From the NCBI GenBank assembly GCA_036520615.1, contig DATDJI010000028.1, positions 77,898 through 141,897 of the forward strand: DNA of 64,000 bases. Direction: 5' to 3'. Numbering within the stretch: position 1 is the stretch's first letter; each line of letters begins with the position of its first letter. Below are positions 35,728 through 44,815 of this stretch, one piece after another. Position numbers and translations under genes: made by a program. Under the pieces are notes generated by a model, which did no database searches, had not been told where the DNA came from, and saw only the letters and a program-made list of their open reading frames with translations. This stretch comes from CAMCXE01 sp036520615 (GTDB lineage: Bacteria > Pseudomonadota > Gammaproteobacteria > Pseudomonadales > Cellvibrionaceae).

Positions 35728-38700
35728 ATGCCAAAACGTACCGATATAAAAAGCATCTTGATCATAGGCGCAGGCCCGATTGTAATCGGCCAGGCCTGTG
35801 AGTTCGACTACTCAGGTGCCCAGGCCTGTAAGGCCCTGCGTGAAGAGGGCTACCGCGTTATCCTGGTGAACTCGAATCCAGCCACAATCATGACTGATCC
35901 CTCAATGGCTGATGCTACCTACATTGAGCCTATAACTTGGCAGTGTGTTGAGCAGATCATTATTAAAGAGCGCCCAGACGCAATCCTGCCCACAATGGGC
36001 GGCCAAACCGCGCTTAATTGCGCACTGGCCCTGCACGATAACGGTGTATTAGCCAAATATAATGTCGAGCTAATTGGCGCTAAACAAGAGGCTATCCACA
36101 AGGCGGAAGACCGCAGCCTGTTTGATAAAGCCATGAAAGCCATTGGCCTGGATTGCGCTCGCGCACGCATCGTACATAGCCTGACGGAAGCTTTGGAAGT
36201 GCCTAAAGAATTCGGCTTTCCTGTCATTATTCGTCCTTCTTTTACAATGGGCGGCTCTGGCGGCGGCATTGCTTACAACTGGGAAGAATTCGAAGAAATC
36301 TGCCTGCGGGGCCTGGATTTATCCCCCACCCATGAATTGTTAATCGACGAATCTCTGCTCGGCTGGAAAGAGTACGAGATGGAAGTGGTGCGCGACAAAA
36401 ACGACAACTGCATTATTGTCTGCTCGATTGAAAATTTCGACCCTATGGGTGTGCACACGGGCGACTCCATTACCGTGGCCCCCGCGCAAACGCTCACGGA
36501 TAAGGAATACCAAATCATGCGCAACGCCTCAATCGCGGTGTTGCGTGAAATCGGTGTGGAAACCGGCGGCTCCAACGTGCAATTTGCGGTGCATCCGGAA
36601 ACTGGCCGTTTGGTTGTCATTGAAATGAACCCGCGCGTCTCGCGCTCGTCGGCTCTGGCCTCTAAAGCTACCGGCTTTCCCATTGCTAAGGTGGCCGCCA
36701 AACTAGCTGTGGGCTACACGCTGGATGAGTTGCAAAACGATATTACCGGGGGCGCCACGCCTGCCTCGTTTGAACCCTCGATTGACTATGTGGTTACGAA
36801 AATCCCGCGCTTCACATTTGAAAAATTTGGCGATGCCGATGCTCGCTTAACCACACAAATGAAATCCGTCGGTGAAGTTATGGCTATTGGCCGCAACTTC
36901 CAGGAGTCCTTGCAAAAAGCCTTGCGCGGTTTGGAAGTGGACTCTTGTGGTTTGGAGAGCAAAGTCGATTGGGACGATCCAACCGCAGCAGTCACTATTC
37001 GCCATAACCTTACTACTCCCGGCGCCGACCGCTTGTGGTATGTGGGTGATGCGTTCCGCTCGGGTATGAGCCTTGACGATGTATTTGCAGCCTCCAAAAT
37101 TGATCCTTGGTTTTTGGTGCAAATCGAAGATTTGATAAAAGAAGAAAAAACTCTACAAAGCGAGACATTAACTTCGTTAAATAGTGAGCGATTGTACGGC
37201 TTAAAACGTAAAGGCTTTTCGGATAAACGCATTGGCCTGCTGCTAGGGCAGAGCGAACAAGCGGTGCGCCACTACCGTCAACACCTCGGTATTCGCCCTG
37301 TGTACAAACGGGTTGATACCTGTGCGGCGGAGTTTTCTACCGATACTGCCTATATGTATTCCACGTACGATGAAGAGTGCGAAGCGGCCCCTTCAGATCG
37401 TAAGAAAATCATGGTGCTTGGCGGCGGTCCGAACCGTATCGGCCAGGGTATTGAGTTCGACTATTGCTGTGTGCACGCAGCGCTTGCGGCGCGGGAAGAT
37501 GGTTATGAAACCATCATGGTGAACTGCAACCCCGAAACCGTTTCTACCGATTACGACACCTCAGATCGACTGTATTTTGAGCCGGTGACTTTAGAAGACG
37601 TGTTGGAAATCGTGCAAAAAGAAAAGCCCATGGGTGTCATCGTGCAGTTTGGCGGCCAAACCCCACTTAAGCTCGCCCGCGCTTTGGAGGCCGAAGGCGT
37701 GCCGATTATTGGCACTAGTCCCGATTCCATTGACCGCGCAGAAGATCGCGAGCGCTTCCAGCAAATGATTCAAAAACTCGGCCTTAAACAACCGGCCAAT
37801 GCGATCGTGCGCTCGTTAGAAGAAGCCGTGAATCTTGCCGATTCAGTTGGTTATCCGTTAGTGGTGCGGCCCTCTTATGTGTTGGGCGGCCGGGCGATGG
37901 AAATTGTTTATACGGAAAAAGAACTACGCACCTATATGCGCGACGCGGTGAAAGCCTCGGACGACGCGCCGGTATTGCTCGATCACTTCCTCAATAACGC
38001 CATTGAAGTGGACATAGATGCCGTATCGGACGGCAAAGATGTAGTCATCGGCGGCATCATGCAGCACATTGAGCAGTGCGGTGTGCACTCCGGTGACTCG
38101 GCCTGTTCACTGCCACCGTATTCCTTACCTGAAGATGTGCAAAATGAAATGCGCGCGCAGGTGAAGAAAATGGCGCTGGAGCTTGAAGTAGTGGGCTTGA
38201 TGAATGCGCAGCTGGCCTATCAAGATGGTGAGGTGTACATCATTGAGGTAAACCCGCGCGGCTCACGCACTGTGCCGTTTGTGAGCAAATGTATCGGTGT
38301 ATCCCTTGCTAAAGTGGCCGCGCGCTGCCAAGCAGGTAAAACCCTTGCCGAGCAGGGCTTCACGCAAGAGATTATTCCCAAGTATTTCAGCGTAAAAGAA
38401 GCGGTCTTCCCGTTTAATAAATTCCCCGCCGTGGACCCAATTCTCGGCCCTGAAATGAAATCCACCGGCGAAGTAATGGGCGTGGGCGATACCTTCGCTG
38501 AAGCCTTCGCTAAAGCGCAAACTGGTGCAGGCTCGCGTATACCTACCGAAGGTACGGTATTTATAAGCGTACGCGATTTCGACAAAGACGACGCCGTTAT
38601 TGTCGGCAAGGAGCTGGCGGATTTAGGCTTTAAATTGGTCGCCACCCGCGGTACGGCTACCCGGTTAGAGGCCGCAGGCCTTAGCGTATCGGTAATTAAC

Positions 38701-38946
38701 AAAGTGGGTGAAGGGCGTCCGAACGTCGTGGATATGATTAAAAACCGCGAGATTAATTTGGTCATTAACACCACTGAGGGCAAACAGGCGATTAAAGATT
38801 CCGCCTGTATTCGCCGCAGCGCTGAAAATGCCCGCACTTACTACACAACCACTATTGCCGCTGCCAACGCCTTGTGTATGGCGCTGCGCTTTGGGCAATC
38901 CCAGCAAGTACGCCGTTTACAAGAATTACATGAGGGTATTGTGTAA
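35728..38946 (+). CDS. carB: Carbamoyl-phosphate synthase large subunit
   Basis: A 1072-residue protein starting MPKRTDIKSILIIGAGPIVIGQACEF in two overlapping stretches of the family N-terminus. Two ATP-grasp halves are visible: carboxyphosphate domain about 1-400, oligomerisation about 400-550, carbamoyl-phosphate domain about 550-935 with VLGGGPNRIGQGIEFDY, and a C-terminal MGS-like allosteric domain. Length is normal. Its TAA shares a base with the greA ATG, so greA is translationally coupled. Confidence 0.98.
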   Translation: MPKRTDIKSILIIGAGPIVIGQACEFDYSGAQACKALREEGYRVILVNSNPATIMTDPSMADATYIEPITWQCVEQIIIKERPDAILPTMGGQTALNCALALHDNGVLAKYNVELIGAKQEAIHKAEDRSLFDKAMKAIGLDCARARIVHSLTEALEVPKEFGFPVIIRPSFTMGGSGGGIAYNWEEFEEICLRGLDLSPTHELLIDESLLGWKEYEMEVVRDKNDNCIIVCSIENFDPMGVHTGDSITVAPAQTLTDKEYQIMRNASIAVLREIGVETGGSNVQFAVHPETGRLVVIEMNPRVSRSSALASKATGFPIAKVAAKLAVGYTLDELQNDITGGATPASFEPSIDYVVTKIPRFTFEKFGDADARLTTQMKSVGEVMAIGRNFQESLQKALRGLEVDSCGLESKVDWDDPTAAVTIRHNLTTPGADRLWYVGDAFRSGMSLDDVFAASKIDPWFLVQIEDLIKEEKTLQSETLTSLNSERLYGLKRKGFSDKRIGLLLGQSEQAVRHYRQHLGIRPVYKRVDTCAAEFSTDTAYMYSTYDEECEAAPSDRKKIMVLGGGPNRIGQGIEFDYCCVHAALAAREDGYETIMVNCNPETVSTDYDTSDRLYFEPVTLEDVLEIVQKEKPMGVIVQFGGQTPLKLARALEAEGVPIIGTSPDSIDRAEDRERFQQMIQKLGLKQPANAIVRSLEEAVNLADSVGYPLVVRPSYVLGGRAMEIVYTEKELRTYMRDAVKASDDAPVLLDHFLNNAIEVDIDAVSDGKDVVIGGIMQHIEQCGVHSGDSACSLPPYSLPEDVQNEMRAQVKKMALELEVVGLMNAQLAYQDGEVYIIEVNPRGSRTVPFVSKCIGVSLAKVAARCQAGKTLAEQGFTQEIIPKYFSVKEAVFPFNKFPAVDPILGPEMKSTGEVMGVGDTFAEAFAKAQTGAGSRIPTEGTVFISVRDFDKDDAVIVGKELADLGFKLVATRGTATRLEAAGLSVSVINKVGEGRPNVVDMIKNREINLVINTTEGKQAIKDSACIRRSAENARTYYTTTIAAANALCMALRFGQSQQVRRLQELHEGIV

Positions 38947-39428
38947 TGTCATTTCAAAAATTCCCGATGACCGTGCAGGGTGAGCAAAAGCTGCGCGAAG
39001 AATTAGACCAATTAAAAAAGGTTGACCGCCCACGTATTGTGCAAGCAATTGCTGAAGCGCGCGCCCATGGTGATTTAAAAGAAAACGCTGAATACCATGC
39101 AGCCCGCGAGCAACAAAGTTTTTGCGAAGGCCGCATACAGGAAGTGGAAGGTAAATTATCCAACGCACAGGTGATAGACGTAACCCTATTGCCTAAAAAC
39201 GGCAAAGTGGTGTTCGGTGTAACCGTATCTCTATTAAATGTGGATACGGAAAAACACGTGGTTTACCAAATTGTCGGTGAAGATGAAGCGGATATTAAAC
39301 TCAATAAAATATCTATCGGTTCACCGATTGCCCGTGCCCTAATTGGTAAAGAAGAAGGCGAAACCGTAGTGGTGAAAACTCCTGGCGGCGATGTGGAATA
39401 TGAAATCGAAGAGGTTCGATACATTTAA
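38946..39428 (+). CDS. greA: Transcription elongation factor GreA
   Basis: A 160-residue factor that rescues backtracked RNA polymerase by stimulating transcript cleavage. The N-terminal coiled coil carries the acidic tip region A-R-A-H-G-D-L-K-E-N-A-E-Y-H. The C-terminal FKBP-like domain is present with I-S-x-x-S-P-I-A-R-A-L-I-G-K. Position after carB is conserved in gammaproteobacteria. The stop is followed by a terminator. Confidence 0.97.
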   Translation: MSFQKFPMTVQGEQKLREELDQLKKVDRPRIVQAIAEARAHGDLKENAEYHAAREQQSFCEGRIQEVEGKLSNAQVIDVTLLPKNGKVVFGVTVSLLNVDTEKHVVYQIVGEDEADIKLNKISIGSPIARALIGKEEGETVVVKTPGGDVEYEIEEVRYI

Positions 39429-39473
39429 GCAGCGTCTCTACGAGCTTTGCGCTTTACATTAATTGTTAATCTT

Positions 39474-39497
39474 AAGGCCATGTTTATGGCCTTTTTT
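39474..39497 (+). terminator. Rho-independent terminator after greA
   Basis: AAGGCCAT-GTTT-ATGGCCTT followed by TTTT, 46 bp past the greA stop. Confidence 0.88.
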
Positions 39498-39512
39498 ATG
39501 TTTGTTTAAAAT

Positions 39513-40052
39513 ATGTCGAATGATTTAAACCGTCCTTTTTATTTGGTTTCTTTAAGTAAGCTTGCCTTGTTGTTTTTTGCTACCCAAGGTGGCTTTGCAT
39601 TGGTGTGGTTTTTTTTGCATTGGCAAGCGCAGAATAAGACCCAAGCCAAAAAAGTGTACTCCGCGCCGCGTGCCTTGTTTAGTATATTTTTTGTCGGCGA
39701 TCTGTGTCTGCGCCTGCAGCAGGAGCAAATCAAACAAGGCGTTAATTACCGCTGGTCACCGTTGCGGTTAAGCTTTGTGTTTATCACGGCCTATCTGCTG
39801 GAATTTGCCACGGCGCTGGGAATTCATGAACAATATTTAACTGCTAGCTGGCAGTTTTTTGCGCTGGCGTTAAATCTGGTGGAATTTTATGTGCTCTATC
39901 AATTTCAATTAGTGGCTAACCGGGTAATGGGAGATCCTTTTGGCAAGGAAAATAAAAACCTTACAGTGATAAATATTCTCTGGATTGGCTTTGGTTTGGT
40001 TATGTGGATTAATTTATTGCGCGCTTGGTTTGGCGATGCACCTAACGCTTAG
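39513..40052 (+). CDS. Hypothetical integral membrane protein
   Basis: A 179-residue protein with four hydrophobic helices at about 13-33, 86-104, 113-133 and 150-168 and short loops. No motif lets me name a family. It begins 16 bp after the greA terminator with no strong Shine-Dalgarno (start ATG 39513). Related small membrane proteins without known function occur in many gammaproteobacteria. It may be co-transcribed with the next two genes. Confidence 0.72.
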   Translation: MSNDLNRPFYLVSLSKLALLFFATQGGFALVWFFLHWQAQNKTQAKKVYSAPRALFSIFFVGDLCLRLQQEQIKQGVNYRWSPLRLSFVFITAYLLEFATALGIHEQYLTASWQFFALALNLVEFYVLYQFQLVANRVMGDPFGKENKNLTVINILWIGFGLVMWINLLRAWFGDAPNA

Positions 40053-40117
40053 TAGTAATCGGCTTTTTACACCGCTTAGCATTTAAGGGGTTTTTGTTAA
40101 TTAACTCAGAGGTGTGC

Positions 40118-40999
40118 ATGGGATCAATATTAATGCGGTTTGCCTGCTTCTGTGGCGCACTATTCGCTGTAACCAACAACTGTTCGGCGGCAACTTCACT
40201 CTGGCAAGTAAGTAAAAATAATCAGGTATTTTATTTGGGCGCAAGCCTCGGTGCTTTGCAACAAAAACATTACCCGCTGCCTGCTGAATTTGATGATGCT
40301 TATACCAAAGCGAACGTATTATATGTGGAGCGGGATATCGCCGCTCTAAGTGCACAGGATTTTAGCGCTCAAGTGATGCAGCGCATGATGTATACCGATG
40401 GCAGTAATTTAAAAAAACAGCTGCGCCCTGATGTGTACCAAAAATTAGACGCCTACAGTCAGAGTCTAGGTGTGCCTGTATTTGGTTTGGCCATGTTTAA
40501 GCCTGCATTTACTATGTTCACGCTCGCAGCAGCAGAAACATCTAAACAGGATTATGTATATGGCGTAGATACGAATTATTTTTATAAGGCGCAGGAGCAG
40601 AAAAAAGCCTGGCGCGCGCTGGAATCCACGAGCCAACAATTAACATTACTTGATCAAATTAACAATGAAGATCCCAATCAAACAATAACGTTTGTGCTGG
40701 ATGAACTCTCGCAAATGCCCACAACGCTCGCGAAGATTGAGCCTGCCTGGCGAACGGCTAATCTTGCTGCGCTTGAAAGCCTAAGTGGCAGTAAACTGCG
40801 TAAACTTACACCCACGCTTTACCAAGCGCTTATAGTTGCCAGACACCAAAATTGGTTGCCCCAATTTAACAAAATGGCGCAAACTCCAGAGGTGGAACTG
40901 GTGCTGCTAGATGTTATGCATTTCACCGGGCCGGATAGCCTGTTAACCGTGTTGAAAAAAAATGGCTTTACCCTAACCCCTTACCGTAAATCCAACTAG
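40118..40999 (+). CDS. TraB/GumN-family secreted protein
   Basis: A 293-residue protein. ATG 40118 is preceded by AGAGG at about 7 nt; an upstream TTG at 40094 has no such support. A signal peptide ends NNCSAA. The mature chain starts SLWQVSKNNQVFYLGASLG, the TraB/GumN beginning (L-W-x-V, then an L-G-A/T-x-H region), and continues with YVYGVDTNYFYKA and a conserved C-terminus D-S-L-L-T-V-L-K-K-N-G-F. The expected first G-x-x-H motif reads G-A-S-L-G, so a family histidine or glutamate may be missing. Function is uncertain; some homologues are metallopeptidase-like. Confidence 0.82.
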   Translation: MGSILMRFACFCGALFAVTNNCSAATSLWQVSKNNQVFYLGASLGALQQKHYPLPAEFDDAYTKANVLYVERDIAALSAQDFSAQVMQRMMYTDGSNLKKQLRPDVYQKLDAYSQSLGVPVFGLAMFKPAFTMFTLAAAETSKQDYVYGVDTNYFYKAQEQKKAWRALESTSQQLTLLDQINNEDPNQTITFVLDELSQMPTTLAKIEPAWRTANLAALESLSGSKLRKLTPTLYQALIVARHQNWLPQFNKMAQTPEVELVLLDVMHFTGPDSLLTVLKKNGFTLTPYRKSN

Positions 41000-41008
41000 G
41001 CGCATTTT

Positions 41009-41434
41009 ATGATTACGTATTTATTTTGGCTTGCTCTGCTATCAATAGTTATCACCATCGGTGTTATTGGCTATAAAACCCGTTTTTGGAAAACCAGCGC
41101 AATCGTAGCCGTCGTAGTATTTTTGTCTACTTGGGCTATGTATTATTTTAAATGGGAGCAACACTGGGTAAAAAATCTCGGCGGCACTATGACGATTAGC
41201 GTACCTAAAGGATTGATTCATTTGGGTACCACATGGAAGGAAGAAAACATGTGGATTGAAAATTACGATCCTAAAACCAACACCTGTTATTTTACAGAAT
41301 ACGCTAAAGGCCATTTATTAGAAGGCCGTGTAGTGATTAAACACTGTAACCCGGCTTTACCTTCTGCTAATCCTGAGCCTGCCGAAGAGCCTATTTCCAG
41401 TGAAGAAGTGGAAAAGGAGGTTGCTCCGCAATAG
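41009..41434 (+). CDS. Hypothetical small membrane protein
   Basis: A 141-residue protein with two membrane helices at about 3-20 and 30-46, then a 60-residue soluble domain with two cysteines (T-C-Y-F and K-H-C-N), and an acidic Pro/Glu tail. It lies 9 bp after the TraB-like gene and is closed by a strong terminator, so the two are probably one unit. No family recognised. Confidence 0.72.
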   Translation: MITYLFWLALLSIVITIGVIGYKTRFWKTSAIVAVVVFLSTWAMYYFKWEQHWVKNLGGTMTISVPKGLIHLGTTWKEENMWIENYDPKTNTCYFTEYAKGHLLEGRVVIKHCNPALPSANPEPAEEPISSEEVEKEVAPQ

Positions 41435-41463
41435 TTTTTTAATGCCTTAATGTTTATTAACGA

Positions 41464-41499
41464 CTGCCGGAAATGCTTCAACTATTCCGGCAGTTTTTT
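41464..41499 (+). terminator. Rho-independent terminator
   Basis: CTGCCGGAA / TTCCGGCAG, 9-bp perfect arms with a 12-nt loop, followed by TTTTTT. It ends the 40118-41434 unit. Confidence 0.92.
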
Positions 41500-41804
41500 C
41501 ATGAAATGACTAACTAATAAGCGTTTTGTGAAACTCCAGCACAGATCCTCACTGCAAAATTTAGACTGGAAACTTAGCTTTTCTGACACATTGATTTTTC
41601 CCTGCGGAATACATATGTGTCAGAGTGCGGTTTAATTTGTGTTAGGTGGCAAGCTACGGATTTGTTGTATTATTAAATGCGCGCTACTGCAATGTGCCGG
41701 ACGAGAAAATTTTATTTATGGAAAAAATATTTGTTGCCACTAATAGCGTAGGTAAAACTTAAGTTTTATAAAAATGATCGCCGAATTAGGAGAGATCTTA
41801 GGAA
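41500..41804. other. Region upstream of the AraC-type regulator
   Basis: About 300 bp with the regulator's promoter. CTGACACA / TGTGTCAG (41583-41590 and 41616-41623) is an inverted repeat that could be an operator, but 8-bp arms arise by chance in a window this size. Confidence 0.35.
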
Positions 41805-42821
41805 ATGACAGGCCTGGCGTTATTATTAATTGGATTTTCTCTATTTGGCGCAGGCGTTTTAGCTCTGACGCATTTTCGCACCGAGCACTACGCAGAGCAG
41901 GTTTTCTCAAGACGAATGGGTCTTATTTTGTTGGGCGTTTTAAGCGTCTTACAGTTGGCGCATTTTGCGTGGCTTTATGCGGATCTGCGCTGGATTGACA
42001 GCCCTCTTTATCGAATGGCGTTATTTGCTGTAGCACCTGCCTTCTTTTTGTTTAGCCATCCTCTATTAACTCAAGCGTCTGTCCCTAGGGTCAATCTGTT
42101 TTTGCATGCAATGCCGGTGTTCTTTTGTTTGGCATTACCTGTTTCTTTTGCCATACCAGTCGCCTTTTTAGTCGGGGCCGGGTATTTGATTTGGTTGGTG
42201 GTAAGGCTTTACGTACTGCGTAAGGAGAGGGCGCAATTTCGGTTGGAAATGCTGCTGTTAGGGGCAGTATTTATCGTTGCGCTCGCTATATCGGCGCTGG
42301 GTTTTTTCCAAGCGTTATTACCTGCCAAGTTATTTTTCATTCTTTACGCTTGCGCCATCGGCGTGGCGTTTTTCTTTGTACAGTTGGCTCTTGGGCTGCG
42401 TCCATCGCTTGCGGTGGAGGTCACTGAAACTGTGCAGAGCGTAAGTTACATCAGTTCCACGTTGAACAATGTCAATTGCGATGCGGCGCTTACCCGTTTA
42501 ACAGCTCTAATGGAACAGCGAATTTTTGTCGAGCCTGGTTTGAGTTTGCCCTTATTAGCTCAACAGCTGCAATTGAGCACGCATCAATTGTCCGAGTTGC
42601 TCAACAGCCGTTTAGGTAAGGGGTTTTCGCGGTTTCTGCGCGAGGCGAGGGTGAGTGCGGCTAAAACCATGTTGGTTGAAGAGCCTGCCGTCTCAGTGTT
42701 GGCAGTCGGACTGAGCGTCGGTTTTACCTCGCAATCGACCTTTTACGATGCCTTCCGGGAGATAGAAGGTATGACGCCGGGGCAGTTTCGCAAGCTAGAG
42801 GGGCAAGCGCGAAAAGCCTAA
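41805..42821 (+). CDS. Membrane-anchored AraC-family transcriptional regulator
   Basis: A 338-residue protein. Six to seven hydrophobic helices fill residues 1-200, followed by a C-terminal AraC/XylS double helix-turn-helix (about 235-335). Its two helices are in SLPLLAQQLQLSTHQLSELLN and VSVLAVGLSVGFTSQSTFYDAFRE, ending T-P-G-Q-F-R. Regulators of this layout sense a membrane or periplasmic signal and bind DNA at the membrane. The next genes in the same direction (43121-45384) are its most likely target, which is inference. The ATG at 41805 has AGGAGAG about 10 nt upstream. Confidence 0.9.
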   Translation: MTGLALLLIGFSLFGAGVLALTHFRTEHYAEQVFSRRMGLILLGVLSVLQLAHFAWLYADLRWIDSPLYRMALFAVAPAFFLFSHPLLTQASVPRVNLFLHAMPVFFCLALPVSFAIPVAFLVGAGYLIWLVVRLYVLRKERAQFRLEMLLLGAVFIVALAISALGFFQALLPAKLFFILYACAIGVAFFFVQLALGLRPSLAVEVTETVQSVSYISSTLNNVNCDAALTRLTALMEQRIFVEPGLSLPLLAQQLQLSTHQLSELLNSRLGKGFSRFLREARVSAAKTMLVEEPAVSVLAVGLSVGFTSQSTFYDAFREIEGMTPGQFRKLEGQARKA

Positions 42822-42885
42822 AAGGTTATAACTCTAAAAAACTCAATTGATCGCCTACGGTTGCCTAATGCTTGAATCTGCACAT

Positions 42886-42945
42886 TTTTTGTAAAATTCA
42901 ATTTACCGTAGAGGTGACTACTGCTTTCGCCGAATTTTACAAAAA
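42886..42945. repeat. 14-bp perfect inverted repeat between regulator and operon
   Basis: TTTTTGTAAAATTC (42886-42899) and GAATTTTACAAAAA (42932-42945) are exact reverse complements separated by 32 nt. It lies 65 bp after the AraC-type gene and about 175 bp before the next operon. It could be a looped operator pair or a long RNA stem. A second element follows: GGATAAG/CTTATCC (42998-43021) interleaved with CTCCG/CGGAG. Confidence 0.6.
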
Positions 42946-43120
42946 GCCATGCTTTCCTCAGCGCTACCCTCGCAACGCGCTCACACTGAGGTTTTTAGGA
43001 TAAGAATCTCCGAACTTATCCGTCCGGAGTAGTTTTTGGTTCCGTTTTGATCGTCGCGGAAGTTTCAGAGCGTATTTATCGCCAGACTGAGGTTACGTGT
43101 TAATGACCTAGGAGCCTCTT

Positions 43121-43462
43121 ATGAATACTTACCTTTTCCTCGCTGAATCGATTTTAAGCATAACCATTAGCCTGGTTGTTTTATCGGTGTTATCGCGCCC
43201 GTTGGCTGATGTGTTAAGCCGGATGTGCGCGGATGACCGGGCGGTGCAGTTTTGGGTGAGCTACACAAAAGTCATGCTGGTGATTGCACCATGGCTGTTG
43301 GTGTTAACTGTGGATTTGTTCGCACCCGTCAAAGACCCGTTGGATGCGCTGCGACTGGCCATCATGGCCGCCTTAGCCGGGATGTTGTTCAGCCTGCATT
43401 TACTTGGAAAGCGCTTAAGCGATTTTCAAGCCGTGCCCCAGTTGCCGGAGAGTGGACTATGA
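43121..43462 (+). CDS. Hypothetical membrane protein, first gene of a four-gene operon
   Basis: A 113-residue protein with three hydrophobic helices at about 5-25, 49-66 and 77-95. No family is recognised. Its TGA overlaps the next ATG (ATGA), so it is coupled to the epimerase gene. Confidence 0.72.
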   Translation: MNTYLFLAESILSITISLVVLSVLSRPLADVLSRMCADDRAVQFWVSYTKVMLVIAPWLLVLTVDLFAPVKDPLDALRLAIMAALAGMLFSLHLLGKRLSDFQAVPQLPESGL

Positions 43463-44346
43463 ACATCCTGCTGACCGGAGCTTCAGGCTTCATCGGTCGA
43501 AACCTGGCTTACGCATTGAAGGCCCAGGGGCATGAGGTTGTGCCGGTTTCGCGCAGGCTGGGGGTAAATTTTAGCCAGATGCAACGAGCGTCCGACTGGC
43601 TGCCTTATTTGCACGGCATTGATGCGGTCATCAATGCCGTGGGGATTATTGCCCAAACGCGTGCTCAGCGTTTTAACGCGGTACATAGCCTTGCACCTAT
43701 AGCGTTGTTTCAGGCATGTATGCAATCGGGCGTGCGCCGGGTAATACAGATTTCTGCCCTGGGAGCCGATGAGCATGCAACGACGGCTTATCACCTTAGC
43801 AAACGGGCGGCAGATGATGCTTTGCGCGGCTTGGATATAGATTGGTTCGTGTTGCGGCCATCGTTAGTGTATGGCTATGGTGGCGCAAGTAGCGGGGTGT
43901 TTATGCGGCTTGCGGCGCTGCCGGTGATTCCCTTAGCTGGCGATGGCCAGCAACAGGTACAGCCGGTGCATATTAGCGACTTGGTAGCGGCTGTTTTGCG
44001 CTGTTTAGTTGTGGAGAGGACGCAGTTGTCACTCGATGTTGTGGGGCCGCAGGTTTTTAGTTTTTCCCAGTGGCTACAACAAATGCGCAGCAGCCAGGGT
44101 CTTGATCCTGGGCGCTTTTTGTCGATTCCATTGGCGGTGGTTATGGCTGCCTGCAGACTTGGTTGTTTTATCAGCCCGCTGTTGCAACCGGATAATCTGC
44201 GTATGCTGCAGGCGGGCAATACTGCTGATGTTGAGCCGCTGCGGCAGTTTTTAAATCGCCAGCCATTAAGCGTTGCGCCCGCATTCTTTTTTACTGATGG
44301 CGGGGCCAGATTTTTCGCCAGTGGAGGGCAAACCCATGAGCTATGA
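43459..44346 (+). CDS. NAD(P)-binding epimerase/SDR-family protein
   Basis: A 295-residue extended-SDR protein. The Rossmann motif is GASGFIG (7-13) and the catalytic pair is Y111/K115 in YHLSK. Blocks such as LRPSLVYG and QPVHISDLVAAVLRC are typical of NAD(P)H-binding proteins near complex-I-assembly or nucleoside-sugar epimerase relatives. The start ATG 43459 overlaps the previous stop; longer readings from 43252 overlap that gene. The substrate is unknown. Operon mates with DUF2269- and DUF4166-like proteins are seen together in other proteobacteria, to my recollection. Confidence 0.85.
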   Translation: MNILLTGASGFIGRNLAYALKAQGHEVVPVSRRLGVNFSQMQRASDWLPYLHGIDAVINAVGIIAQTRAQRFNAVHSLAPIALFQACMQSGVRRVIQISALGADEHATTAYHLSKRAADDALRGLDIDWFVLRPSLVYGYGGASSGVFMRLAALPVIPLAGDGQQQVQPVHISDLVAAVLRCLVVERTQLSLDVVGPQVFSFSQWLQQMRSSQGLDPGRFLSIPLAVVMAACRLGCFISPLLQPDNLRMLQAGNTADVEPLRQFLNRQPLSVAPAFFFTDGGARFFASGGQTHEL

Positions 44347-44815
44347 GCTACTAAAAACCCTGCACATTCTCAGCATGGTGCTCTTGTTCGGCACCGGGCT
44401 TGGCAGTGCGTTTTATAAATGGATGGCCGATCGCAGCGGTAACGTCGCGCATATCGCCATCACCAACCGGCATGTGGTGTTGGCAGACTGGATTTTTACG
44501 ACACCGACGGTGATCTTCCAACCGCTTAGTGGCCTGTGGATGGTGAACATGTTTCAGGTGCCAATTAGCACACCTTGGATTGCCGCAAGCCTCATGTTGT
44601 ATGGCCTGGCCGGAGCCTGTTGGCTGCCAGTGGTTTGGCTGCAGATTCGCATGCGCAGCCTCTCCACAGTGGCGGCAGCGCAAAACACTCCTTTGCCTGC
44701 AGCCTATTGGGCAATGGCGCGGGCGTGGTTTTGGTTGGGAGTGCCCGCATTTTTTGCCATGGTGTTAGTAGTAGTTTTGATGGTTTTTAAACACATACCG
44801 GGAGTGAGTTTATGA
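44336..44815 (+). CDS. DUF2269-like integral membrane protein
   Basis: A 159-residue protein. The ATG at 44336 has GGAGG about 10 nt upstream and overlaps the epimerase gene by 11 bp. Four hydrophobic helices alternate with conserved features: L-K-x-L-H-I-L near the start, W-I-F-T-T-P-T around 50-57, and an R-x-W-F-W-L-G motif near 130. These agree with DUF2269 membrane proteins, whose role is unknown. It overlaps the next gene by 4 bp. Confidence 0.8.
   Translation: MSYELLKTLHILSMVLLFGTGLGSAFYKWMADRSGNVAHIAITNRHVVLADWIFTTPTVIFQPLSGLWMVNMFQVPISTPWIAASLMLYGLAGACWLPVVWLQIRMRSLSTVAAAQNTPLPAAYWAMARAWFWLGVPAFFAMVLVVVLMVFKHIPGVSL

Noticed and set aside
41583..41623. CTGACACA / TGTGTCAG inverted repeat upstream of the AraC-type gene as its operator
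   Set aside because: 8-bp arms with spacers up to 30 bp occur tens of times by chance in a window of this size; there is no other support.
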